Source: Saccoglossus kowalevskii
Taxonomy: Eukaryota; Hemichordata; Enteropneusta; Harrimaniidae
Length of the DNA stretch: 64,000 nucleotides
Direction of reading: 5' to 3'
Assembly: GCF_000003605.2 (NCBI RefSeq)
Contig: NW_003151367.1
Coordinates: forward strand, 62,001 to 126,000
Shown here: positions 1-8,599 of the stretch, piece after piece
How the letters are laid out: each line of letters begins with the position of its first letter
How positions within the stretch are numbered: position 1 is the stretch's first letter
Notes under the pieces: generated by a model
Databases searched by the model: none
Told to the model about the DNA's origin: nothing
Seen by the model: only the letters and a program-made list of their open reading frames with translations
Made by a program: the position numbers and the translations under genes

Positions 1-951
1 CACAGTGCGTTTTTAGCTGTTAACGTGGCGTGAAAAGTTGCGCAAAGTGAATTCAAAGTTGTGTAAAGTGATTGCAAGTTTGTAGATTTATTTGTATGTT
101 TGACCTAAGTTGTTTGCACATAAAAAACGGCAGTGTAAATCAAAAATGAATAAAAGCCAGATAAAAGCAGTCTATATTAGCAGAATATCACATGAGCTGA
201 CTGACTTTAAAATTGTTAGAAAACAGCGTGAAAAGTTGGTAAAAACGTTCGAAACGTTGGCGGAGTTGCTTCTATATTTAACATAAGTCATTGGAATGAC
301 AACCCCGCAGTTAAATTCAGAAAACATTGAGTAAATGTCTAGAAAATGCCCCATATATAAGCAGATTATCGCAACTGCGAGCCGAAAAATCGAAGGCAAA
401 CTGCTTACAAAGTTGTTAAAAGCGATTGCAAAGTTTGTAGATTCGTTTGGAAACGGTACACAGGATATTATATTGACGGGTCGCATAGTTAAAACTTCGA
501 AAACGTGAATAAATATTTCTTAAAATGCCGTTAAAGTAGCGTCGTGTTACTGGGAGCATGTACAGGTCATAGGTCAATTCAAGAAGTTACTTGTGCAAAC
601 GCTATCAATTTTAAAACACTTTCAAACATAAAATAGCCGCCAATTCTGGACAATTTCAAATTATTTAAGCAGTAGCGTGGGTAAGTAATCGAACAAAATC
701 TAAAGTTAAGCTCAATCGGGCGTGGTTAGTAGTTGCATGGGAGACTTCTTGAGTGACCTAGCTGGAGAAATTTTATTTGTTCATCACACACATGTCAAAG
801 ATATGAGGCAACGTTCTTGCATCTTTTTTTACTGTGATGTCATTTATTAATAGTAGAAAGACATGGAAATTTATTTATTTTTTCAAATTCATGAAAAGTT
901 TTTCCAATTTTCCTATTATTTTCAAAGAACAATTTGTTGATGCTGACGGCA
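1..951 (+). repeat. First monomer, starting exactly in phase at the window edge
   Basis: This copy has several single-base losses within its first 150 bases (GATTGCAAGTTTG, GGCAGTGTAAATC, CAAAAATG) compared with its neighbours. Its 3' part carries CTGGACAATTTC, GCAGTAGCG and the ATTTTATTTG form of the T-run, a haplotype shared with the monomer starting at 27286. Confidence 0.9.
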
Positions 952-3851
952 CACAGTGCGTTTTTAGCTGTTAACGTGGCGTGAAAAGTTGCGCAAAGTG
1001 AATTCAAAGTTGTGTAAAGTGATTGCAAAGTTTGTAGATTTATTTGTATGTTTGACCTAAGTTGTTTGCACATAAAAAACGGCAGTTGTAAAATCAAAAA
1101 ATGAATAAAAGCCAGATAAAAGCAGTCTATATTAGCAGAGTATCACATGAGCTGACTGACTTTAAAATTGTTAGAAAACAGCGTGAAAAGTTGGTAAAAA
1201 CGTTCGAAACGTTGGCGGAGTTGCTTCTATATTTAACCTAAGTCATTGGAATGACAACCCCGCAGTTAAATTCAGAAAACATTGAGTAAATGTCTAGAAA
1301 ATGCCCCACATATAAGCAGATTATGGCAACTGCGAGCCGAAAAATCGAAGACAAACTGCTTACAAAGTTGTTAAAAGCGATTGCAAAGTTTGTAGATTCG
1401 TTTGGAAACGGTACACAGGATATTATATTGACGGGTCGCATAGTTAAAACTTCGAAAACGTGAATAAATATTTCTTAAAATGCCGTTAAAGTAGCGTCGT
1501 GTTACTGGGAGCATGTACAGGTCATAGGTCAATTCAAGAAGTTACTTGTGCAAACGCTATCAATTGTAAAACACTTTCAAACATAAAATAGCCGCCAATT
1601 CAGGCCAATTTCAAATTACTTAAGCAGTAGTGTGGGTAAGTAATCGAACAAAATCTAAAGTTAAGCTCAATCGGGCGTGATAGTAGTTGCATGGAGACTT
1701 CTTGAGTGACCTAGCTGGAGAAATTGTTTTTGTTCATCACACACATGTCAAAGAATCTGAGGCAACGTTCTTGCATCTTTTTTTACTGTGATGTCATTTA
1801 TTAATAGTAGAAAGACATGGAAATTTATTTATTTTTCAAATTCATGAAAAGTTTTTTCAATTTCCTATTATTTTCAAAGAACAACTTGTTGATGCTGACG
1901 GCACACAGTGCGTTTTTAGCTGTTAACGTGGCGTGAAAAGTTGCGCAAAGTGAATTCAAAGTTGTGTAAAGTGATTGCAAAGTTTGTAGATTTATTTGTA
2001 TGTTTGACCTAAGTTGTTTGCACATAAAAAACGGCAGTTGTAAAATCAAAAAATGAATAAAAGCCAGATAAAAGCAGTCTATATTAGCAGAGTATCACAT
2101 GAGCTGACTGACTTTAAAATTGTTAGAAAACAGCGTGAAAAGTTGGTAAAAACGTTCGAAACGTTGGCGGAGTTGCTTCTATATTTAACCTAAGTCATTG
2201 GAATGACAACCCCGCAGTTAAATTCAGAAAACATTGAGTAAATGTCTAGAAAATGCCCCATATATAAGCAGATTATCGCAACTGCGAGCCGAAAAATCGA
2301 AGGCAAACTGCTTACAAAGTTGTTAAAAGCGATTGCAAAGTTTGTAGATTCGTTTGGAAATGGTACACAGGATATTATATTGACGGGTCGCATAGTTAAA
2401 ACTTCGAAAACGAGAATAAATATTTCTTAAAATGCCGTTAAAGTAGCGTCGTGTTACTGGGAGCATGTACAGGTCATAGGTCAATTCAAGAAGTTACTTG
2501 TGCAAACGCTATCAATTTTAAAACACTTTCAAACATAAAATAGCCGCCAATTCAGGACAATTTCAAATTACTTAAGCAGTAGTGTGGGTAAGTAATCGAA
2601 CAAAATCTAAAGTTAAGCTCAATCGGGCGTGGTTAGTAGTTGCATGGGAGACTTCTTGAGTGACCTAGCTGGAGAAATATTTTTTTGTTCATCACACACA
2701 TGTCAAAGATCTGAGGCAACGTTCTTGCATCTTTTTTATTACTGTGATGTCATTTATTAATAGTAGAAAGACATGGAAATTTATTTATTTTTTCAAATTC
2801 ATGAAAAGTTTTTTCAATTTTCCTATTATTTTCAAAGAACAACTTGTTGATGCTGACGGCACACAGTGCGTTTTTAGCTGTTAACGTGGCGTGAAAAGTT
2901 GCGCAAAGTGAATTCAAAGTTGTGTAAAGTGATTGCAAAGTTTGTAGATTTATTTGTATGTTTGACCTAAGTTGTTTGCACATAAAAAACGGCAGTTGTA
3001 AAATCAAAAAATGAATAAAAGCCAGATAAAAGCAGTCTATATTAGCAGAGTATCACATGAGCTGACTGACTTTAAAATTGTTAGAAAACAGCGTGAAAAG
3101 TTGGTAAAAACGTTCGAAACGTTGGCGGAGTTGCTTCTATATTTAACCTAAGTCATTGGAATGACAACCCCGCAGTTAAATTCAGAAAACATTGAGTAAA
3201 TGTCTAGAAAATGCCCCATATATAAGCAGATTATGGCAACTGCGAGCCGAAAAATCGAAGGCAAACTGCTTACAAAGTTGTTAAAAGCGATTGCAAAGTT
3301 TGTAGATTCGTTTGGAAACGGTACACAGGATATTATATTGACGGGTCGCATAGTTAAAACTTCGAAAACGTGAATAAATATTTCTTAAAATGCCGTTAAA
3401 GTAGCGTCGTGTTACTGGGAGCATGTACAGGTCATAGGTCAATTCAAGAAGTTACTTGTGCAAACGCTATCAATTTTAAAACACTTTCAAACATAAAATA
3501 GCCGCCAATTCAGGCCAGTTTCAAATTACTTAAGCAGTAGTGTGGGTAAGTAATCGAACAAAATCTAAAGTTAAGCTCAATCGGGCGTGTTAGTAGTTGC
3601 ATGGGAGACTTCTTGAGTGACCTAGCTGGAGAAAATATTTTTTTGTTCATCACACACATGTCAAAGATCTGAGGCAACGTTCTTGCATCTTTTTTTTACT
3701 GTGATGTCATTTATTAATAGTAGAAAGACATGGAAATTTATTTATTTTTTCAAATTCATGAAAAGTTTTTTCAATTTTCCTATTATTTTCAAAGAACAAC
3801 TTGTTGATGCTGACGGCACACAGTGCGTTTTTAGCTGTTAACGTGGCGTGA

Positions 3852-3893
3852 AAAGTTGCGCAAAGTGAATTCAAAGTTGTGTAAAGTGATTGC
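3852..3893 (+). repeat. Two adjacent 21-bp direct repeats at the head of the monomer
   Basis: Bases 3852-3872 and 3873-3893 match each other at 17 of 21 positions, both following the pattern AAAGTTGYGYAAAGTGA plus four bases. A weaker third copy starts at 3894 (AAAGTTTGTAGATT). The heads of R2 (from 4054) and R3 (from 4231) show the same ~20-21-bp beat of AAAGTTG-like or AAACGTTG-like starts. This suggests that the ~178-bp subrepeat itself grew from a ~21-bp unit. Confidence 0.75.
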
Positions 3894-4053
3894 AAAGTTT
3901 GTAGATTTATTTGTATGTTTGACCAAAGTTGTTTGCACATAAAAAACGGCAGTTGTAAAATCAAAAAATGAATAAAAGCCAGATAAAAGCAGTCTATATT
4001 AGCAGAGTATCACATGAGCTGACTGACTTTAAAATTGTTAGAAAACAGCGTGA
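3873..4053 (+). repeat. Internal subrepeat R1 (~181 bp)
   Basis: First of the diverged internal copies. Landmarks shared with R2 are the AAAGTTG head, a TNTATNTTNACC(T)AAGT block about 45 bases in, a GCAGTT(GT)AAA block, and TATATTAGCAGAGTATC at 3996-4012. The last is matched by TATATAAGCAGATTATG in R2 at an offset of about 180 bases. It holds the start of most open frames in this half of the monomer, none of which looks coding. Confidence 0.75.
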
Positions 4054-4230
4054 AAAGTTGGTAAAAACGTTCGAAACGTTGGCGGAGTTGCTTCTATATT
4101 TAACCTAAGTCATTGGAATGACAACCCCGCAGTTAAATTCAGAAAACATTGAGTAAATGTCTAGAAAATGCCCCATATATAAGCAGATTATGGCAACTGC
4201 GAGCCGAAAAATCGAAGGCAAACTGCTTAC
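4054..4230 (+). repeat. Internal subrepeat R2 (~177 bp)
   Basis: Second internal copy. It starts AAAGTTGGTAAAAACGTTCG and carries the ACCTAAGTCATTGG block, GCAGTTAAATTCAGAAAAC, AGTAAATGTCTAGAAAATGCC and TATATAAGCAGATTATG. Its second half also matches the second half of R3: GTTAAA, GAAAAC, TAAAT and AAAATGCC recur in the same order about 178 bases later. It is the segment most of which is lost in the net 80-bp deletion monomers at 12439 and 41613. Confidence 0.75.
4109..4122. repeat. Short inverted repeat GTCATTGGAATGAC
   Basis: Six-base arms GTCATT and AATGAC flank a central GG. It lies in R2 and is conserved in most monomers; in several variants one arm base changes (GTCGTT near 10819 and 11775, GCCATT near 19921 and 31390). 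It could be a dimeric protein site or chance. Confidence 0.35.
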
Positions 4231-4405
4231 AAAGTTGTTAAATGCGATTGCAAAGTTTGTAGATTCGTTTGGAAACGGTACACAGGATATTATATTGACG
4301 GGTCGCATAGTTAAAACTTCGAAAACGTGAATAAATATTTCTTAAAATGCCGTTAAAGTAGCGTCGTGTTACTGGGAGCATGTACAGGTCATAGGTCAAT
4401 TCAAG
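4231..4405 (+). repeat. Internal subrepeat R3 (~175 bp)
   Basis: Third internal copy, starting AAAGTTGTTAAATGCGATTG here (AAAAGCGATTG in most monomers). It shares the 20-base block GATTGCAAAGTTTGTAGATT with R1, 358 bases earlier. That shared block is where the 599-bp monomer at 19032 recombined. It also contains the GGGTCGCAT phase marker (4301-4308) and the CENP-B-box-like stretch. Confidence 0.75.
4263..4280 (+). other. CENP-B-box-like sequence (one base too long)
   Basis: ATTCGTTTGGAAACGGTA resembles the mammalian 17-bp CENP-B box (YTTCGTTGGAARCGGGA), but has one extra T in the spacer and GGTA where the box has GGGA. The version at 62076-62091 lacks the extra T and then differs at one of 16 positions, but it lies in a patch of doubtful sequence quality. 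A chance match is quite possible. Confidence 0.25.
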
Positions 4406-4475
4406 AAGTTACTTGTGCAAACGCTATCAATTTTAAAACACTTTCAAACATAAAATAGCCGCCAATTCAGGACAA
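4406..4475 (+). repeat. Partial, diverged fourth subrepeat R4
   Basis: AAGTTACTTGTGCAAACG at 4406 resembles the subrepeat head, and CATAAAATAGCCGC at 4449 resembles the CATAAAAAACGGC of R1, but 22 bases closer to the head, as if one 21-bp unit is missing. Similarity fades before the 5S-derived part, so the 5S segment seems to interrupt or replace the rest of this copy. The exact end is uncertain. Confidence 0.45.
4449..4458 (+). promoter_or_regulatory. TATA-like CATAAAATAG upstream of the inferred 5S-like start
   Basis: This AT-rich element lies about 18-27 bases before the position that would be +1 if the 5S-like part kept normal spacing. Some invertebrate and fungal 5S genes need a TATA-like element near -30. 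It is nearly invariant between monomers, but so is most of the monomer, so the functional reading is weak. Confidence 0.25.
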
Positions 4476-4523
4476 TTTCAAATTACTTAAGCAGTAGTGT
4501 GGGTAAGTAATCGAACAAAATCT

Positions 4524-4594
4524 AAAGTTAAGCTCAATCGGGCGTGGTTAGTAGTTGCATGGGAGACTTCTTGAGTGACCTAGCTGGAGAAATA
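4524..4594 (+). pseudogene. 5S rRNA-derived segment with type 1 Pol III internal promoter boxes
   Basis: AAGTTAAGC, ATCGGGCGTGGTTAGTA and ATGGGAGAC occur in the order and spacing of the 3' half of eukaryotic 5S rRNA. On 5S numbering, the A box (+50 to +64) maps to 4525-4539, the intermediate element to about 4542-4547, and the C box (+80 to +97) to 4555-4572, with 14 of 18 bases matching a vertebrate C box. The A-to-C spacing is unchanged. Against an arthropod-like 5S sequence recalled from memory, about 37 of 44 bases agree from AAGTTAAGC to GAC. The 5' half of 5S (+1 would fall near 4476) is not recognisable, so this cannot make a normal 5S rRNA. The segment recurs once per monomer, always on this strand; only a few copies (for example 18780-18845) are degraded. 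It could be a dead relic, or a retained TFIIIA/TFIIIC docking site. Known parallels are 5S-derived satellites of fish and frogs and 5S-headed SINE3 elements. Confidence 0.85.
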
Positions 4595-4601
4595 TTTTTT
4601 T
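4595..4601 (+). terminator. T-run at the expected 5S transcript end (Pol III-type terminator)
   Basis: Seven T residues start at the position equal to +120 of a 5S gene counted from the A box, just after GCTGGAGAAATA. Pol III terminates at four or more T. The exact sequence is the most variable site of the monomer (ATTTTATTTG, ATATTTTTTTG, ATTGTTTTTG, plain runs of 8 to 11 T). Yet nearly all copies I read keep at least four consecutive T; the clear exception is near 49962-49971, where the run is split by G. Confidence 0.55.
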
Positions 4602-4775
4602 GTTCATCACACACATGTCAAAGATCTGAGGCAACGTTTTTGCATCTTTTTTTTACTGTGATGTCATTTATTAATAGTAGAAAGACATGGAAATTTATTT
4701 ATTTTTTCAAATTCATGAAAAGTTTTTTCAATTTTCCTATTATTTTCAAAGAACAACTTGTTGATGCTGACGGCA
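4602..4775 (+). repeat. T-rich, AT-rich monomer tail without recognisable gene
   Basis: This stretch links the 5S-like part to the next monomer. It contains GTTCATCACACACATGTC, a TGATGTCATTTATTAATAG block, and a strongly T-rich run (TTTATTTATTTTTTC, then TTTTTTCAATTTTCC) around 4693-4740. Two linked haplotypes occur across the array: TTTTTTC with GAACAACTTG, as here, and TTTTTCC with GAACAATTTG. I cannot align it convincingly to the ~178-bp subrepeats or to a mobile element. Confidence 0.7.
4647..4654 (+). terminator. Second T-run, about 50 bp further on
   Basis: Eight T residues follow GCATC. The tract is 6 to 9 T in other monomers and could act as a back-up Pol III stop, or may simply be a homopolymer of the T-rich tail. 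Confidence 0.3.
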
Positions 4776-7638
4776 CACAGTGCGTTTTTAGCTGTTAACG
4801 TGGCGTGAAAAGTTGCGCAAAGTGAATTCAAAGTTGTGTAAAGTGATTGCAAAGTTTGTAGATTTATTTGTATGTTTGACCTAAGTTGTTTGCACATAAA
4901 AAACGGCAGTTGTAAAATCAAAAAATGAATAAAAGCCAGATAAAAGCAGTCTATATTAGCAGAGTATCACATGAGCTGACTGACTTTAAAATTGTTAGAA
5001 AACAGCGTGAAAAGTTGGTAAAAACGTTCGAAACGTTGGCGGAGTTGCTTCTATATTTAACCTATGTCATTGGAATGACAACCCCGCAGTTAAATTCAGA
5101 AAACATTGAGTAAATGTCTAGAAAATGCCCCATATATAAGCAGATTATCGCAACTGCGAGCCGAAAAATCGAAGGCAAACTACTTACAAAGTTGTTAAAA
5201 GCGATTGCAAAGTTTGTAGATTCGTTTGGAAATGGTACACAGGATATTATATTGACGGGTCGCATAGTTAAAACTTCGAAAACGAGAATAAATATTTCTT
5301 AAAATGCCGTTAAAGTAGCGTCGTGTTACTGGGAGCATGTACAGGTCATAGGTCAATTCAAGAAGTTACTTGTGCAAACGCTATCAATTTTAAAACACTT
5401 TCAAACATAAAATAGCCGCCAATTCAGGACAATTTCAAATTACTTAAGCAGTAGTGTGGGTAAGTAATCGAACAAAATCTAAAGTTAAGCTCAATCGGGC
5501 GTGGTTAGTAGTTGCATGGCAGACTTCTTGAGTGACCTAGCTGGAGAAATTTTTTTTGTTCATCACACACATGTCAAAGATATGAGGCAACGTTCTTGCA
5601 TCTTTTTTTACTGTGATGTCATTTATTAATAGTAGAAAGACATGGAAATTTATTTATTTTTTCAAATTCATGAAAAGTTTTTCCAATTTTCCTATTATTT
5701 TCAAAGAACAATTTGTTGATGCTGACGGCACACAGTGCGTTTTTAGCTGTTAACGTGGCGTGAAAAGTTGCGCAAAGTGAATTCAAAGTTGTGTAAAGTG
5801 ATTGCAAAGTTTGTAGATTTATTTGTATGTTTGACCTAAGTTGTTTGCACATAAAAAACGGCAGTTGTAAAATCAAAAAATGAATAAAAGCCAGATAAAA
5901 GCAGTCTATATTAGCAGAGTATCACATGAGCTGACTGACTTTAAAATTGTTAGAAAACAGCGTGAAAAGTTGGTAAAAACGTTCGAAACGTTGGCGGAGT
6001 TGCTTCTATATTTAACCTAAGTCATTGGAATGACAACCCCGCAGTTAAATTCAGAAAACATTGAGTAAATGTCTAGAAAATGCCCCATATATAAGCAGAT
6101 TATCGCAACTGCGAGCCGAAAAATCGAAGGCAAACTGCTTACAAAGTTGTTAAAAGCGATTGCAAAGTTTGTAGATTCATTTGGAAACGGTACACAGGAT
6201 ATTATATTGACGGGTCGCATAGTTAAAACTTCGAAAACGTGAATAAATATTTCTTAAAATGCCGTTAAAGTAGCGTCGTGTTACTGGGAGCATGTACAGG
6301 TCATAGGTCAATTCAAGAAGTTACTTGTGCAAACGCTATCAATTTTAAAACACTTTCAAACATAAAATAGCCGCCAATTCTGGACAATTTCAAATTATTT
6401 AAGCAGTAGCGTGGGTAAGTAATCGAACAAAATCTAAAGTTAAGCTCAATCGGGCGTGGTTAGTAGTTGCATGGGAGACTCTGAGTGACCTTAGCTGGAG
6501 AAATGTTTTGTTCATCACACACATGTCAAAGATCTGAGGCAACGTTCTTGCATCTTTTTTTACTGTGATGTCATTTATTAATAGTAGAAAGACATGGAAA
6601 TTTATTTATTTGTTCAAGTTCATGAAAAGTTTTTCAATTTTCCTATTATTTTCAAAGAACAACTTGTTGATGCTGACGGCACACAGTGCGTTTTTAGCTG
6701 TTAACGTGGCGTGAAAAGTTGCGCAAAGTGAATTTCAAAGTTGTGTAAAGTGATTGCAAAGTTTGTAGATTTATTTGTATGTTTGACCTAAGTTGTTTGC
6801 ACATAAAAAACGGCAGTTGTAAAATCAAAAAATGAATAAAAGCCAGATAAAAGCAGTCTATATTAGCAGAGTATCACATGAGCTGACTGACTTTAAAATT
6901 GTTAGAAAACAGCGTGAAAAGTTGGTAAAAACGTTCGAAACGTTGGCGGAGTTGCTTCTATATTTAACCCAAGTCATTGGAATGACAACCCCGCAGTTAA
7001 ATTCAGAAAACATTGAGTAAATGTCTAGAAAATGCCCCATATATAAGCAGATTATCGCAACTGCGAGCCGAAAAATCGAAGGCAAACTGCTTACAAAGTT
7101 GTTAAAAGCGATTGCAAAGTTTGTAGATTCGTTTGGAAATGGTACACAGGATATTATATTGACGGGTCGCATAGTTTAAACTTCGAAAACGAGAATAAAT
7201 ATTTCTTAAAATGCCGTTAAAGTAGCGTCGTGTTACTGGGAGCATGTACAGGTCATAGGTCAATTCAAGAAGTTACTTGTGCAAACGCTATCAATTTTAA
7301 AACACTTTCAAACATAAAATAGCCGCCAATTCAGGACAATTTCAAATTACTTAAGCAGTAGTGTGGGTAAGTAATCGAACAAAATCTAAAGTTAATCCCA
7401 ATCGGGCGTGGTTAGTAGTTGCATGGGAGACTTCTTGAGCGACCTAGCTGGAGAAATTTTTTTTTGTTCATCACACACATGTCAAAGATATGAGGCAACG
7501 TTCTTGCATCTTTTTTTACTGTGATGTCATTTATTAATAGTAGAAAGACATGGAAATTTATTTATTTTTTCAAATTCATGAAAAGTTTTTTCAATTTTCC
7601 TATTATTTTCAAAGAACAACTTGTTGATGCTGACGGCA

Positions 7639-8599
7639 CACAGTGCGTTTTTAGCTGTTAACGTGGCGTGAAAAGTTGCGCAAAGTGAATTCAAAGTTGT
7701 GTAAAGTGATTGCAAAGTTTGTAGATTTATTTGTATGTTTGACCTAAGTTGTTTGCACATAAAAAACGGCAGTTGTAAAATCAAAAAATGAATAAAAGCC
7801 AGATAAAAGCAGTCTATATTAGCAGAGTATCACATGAGCTGACTGACTTTAAAATTGATAGAAAACAGCGTGAAAAGTTGGTAAAAAACGTTCTAAACGT
7901 TGGCAGAGTTGCTTCTATATTTAACCTAAGTCATTGGAATGACAACCCCGCAGTTAAATTCAGAAAACATTGAGTAAATGTCTAGAAAATGCCCCATATA
8001 TAAGCAGATTATCGCAACTGCGAGCCGACAAATCGAAGGCAAACTGCTTACAAAGTTGTTAAAAGCGATTGCAAAGTTTGTAGATTCGTTTGGAAACGGT
8101 ACACAGGATATTATATTGACGGGTCGCATAGTTAAAACTTCGAAAACGTGAATAACTATTTCTTAAAATGAACGTTAAAGTAGCGTCGTGTTACTGGGAG
8201 CATGTACAGGTCATAGGTCAATTCAAGAAGTTACTTGTGCAAACGCTATCAATTTTAAAACACTTTCAAACATAAAATAGCCGCCAATTCAGGTCAATTT
8301 CAAATTACTTAAGCAGTAGTGTGGGTAAAGTAACCGAACAAAATCTAAAGTTAAAGCTCAATCGGGCGTGGTTAGTAGTTGCATGGGAGACTTCTTGAGT
8401 GACCTAGCTGGAGAAATTTTTTTTTTGTTCATCACACACATGTCAAAGATATGAGGCAACGTTCTTGCATCTTTTTTTACTGTGATGTCATTTATTAATA
8501 GTAGAAAGACATGGAAATTTATTTATTTTTTCAAATTCATGAAAAGTTTTTTCAATTTTCCTATTATATTAAAAGAACAACTTGTTGATGCTGACGACA
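7639..8599 (+). repeat. Monomer with linked AATAAC / TGAACG variants
   Basis: This 961-bp copy reads AATAACTATTTC and AAAATGAACGTTAAAG where most copies read AATAAATATTTC and AAAATGCCGTTAAAG. The same pair is found in the monomers starting at 19032, 53012 and 59707. It also has ATTGATAG in place of ATTGTTAG, and GTAACCGAAC before the 5S-like part. Confidence 0.85.

Larger units (their letters stand above)
3819..4775 (+). repeat. Representative satellite monomer (957 bp) used for anatomy
   Basis: This copy has typical length and no large indel, so the internal parts are mapped on it. In order it holds a short lead with two 21-bp direct repeats, subrepeats R1 to R3, a partial fourth subrepeat, the 5S-derived segment, a T-run, and a T-rich tail. 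To transfer positions, add the difference in monomer start; the A box of the 5S-like part begins about 706 bases into a standard monomer. This copy differs from the majority in reading GACCAAAG instead of GACCTAAG near 3921, a change shared with the monomers starting at 24416 and 36838 (and with 31100). Confidence 0.95.

Noticed and set aside
4000-4077. tRNA-type A box (TAGCAGAGTAT) and B box (GTTCGAAAC) about 70 bases apart
   Set aside because: The A-box match is imperfect, no tRNA fold is evident, and no T-run follows within a normal distance. It is most likely chance in an AT-rich repeat.
4105-4308. Conserved 67-residue minus-strand open frame (MRPVNIISCVPFPNES...) in nearly every monomer
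   Set aside because: It repeats only because the DNA repeats. Single substitutions lengthen it to 104 residues or alter its end, it is lost in the TATTA and 599-bp copies, it matches no family I know, and its span covers parts of two noncoding subrepeats.
4476-4601. A functional 5S rRNA gene cluster
   Set aside because: Only the 3' ~70 nt resembles 5S; the 5' half needed for helices I to III is unrecognisable and the C box has substitutions, so normal 5S rRNA cannot be made.
3819-4775. SINE, LINE or DNA transposon monomer
   Set aside because: There are no target-site duplications, terminal inverted repeats, poly-A tail or coding remnants; copies are strictly tandem and in one direction. A SINE3-like origin of the 5S part remains possible but is not shown.
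4544-4798. 84-residue plus-strand open frame (starting VSSCMGDFLSD) overlapping the 5S-like part
   Set aside because: Its start lies in the C-box region of the 5S-derived segment and it depends on T-run length, so it is open only in monomers with one particular run length.
4664-4921. Conserved 85-residue minus-strand open frame (MILQLPFFMCKQLRSN...) spanning the monomer junction
   Set aside because: It spans the T-rich tail and the 21-bp repeats. Frame-shifting homopolymer changes shorten or alter it in several monomers without other effect, so there is no sign of selection on a protein.
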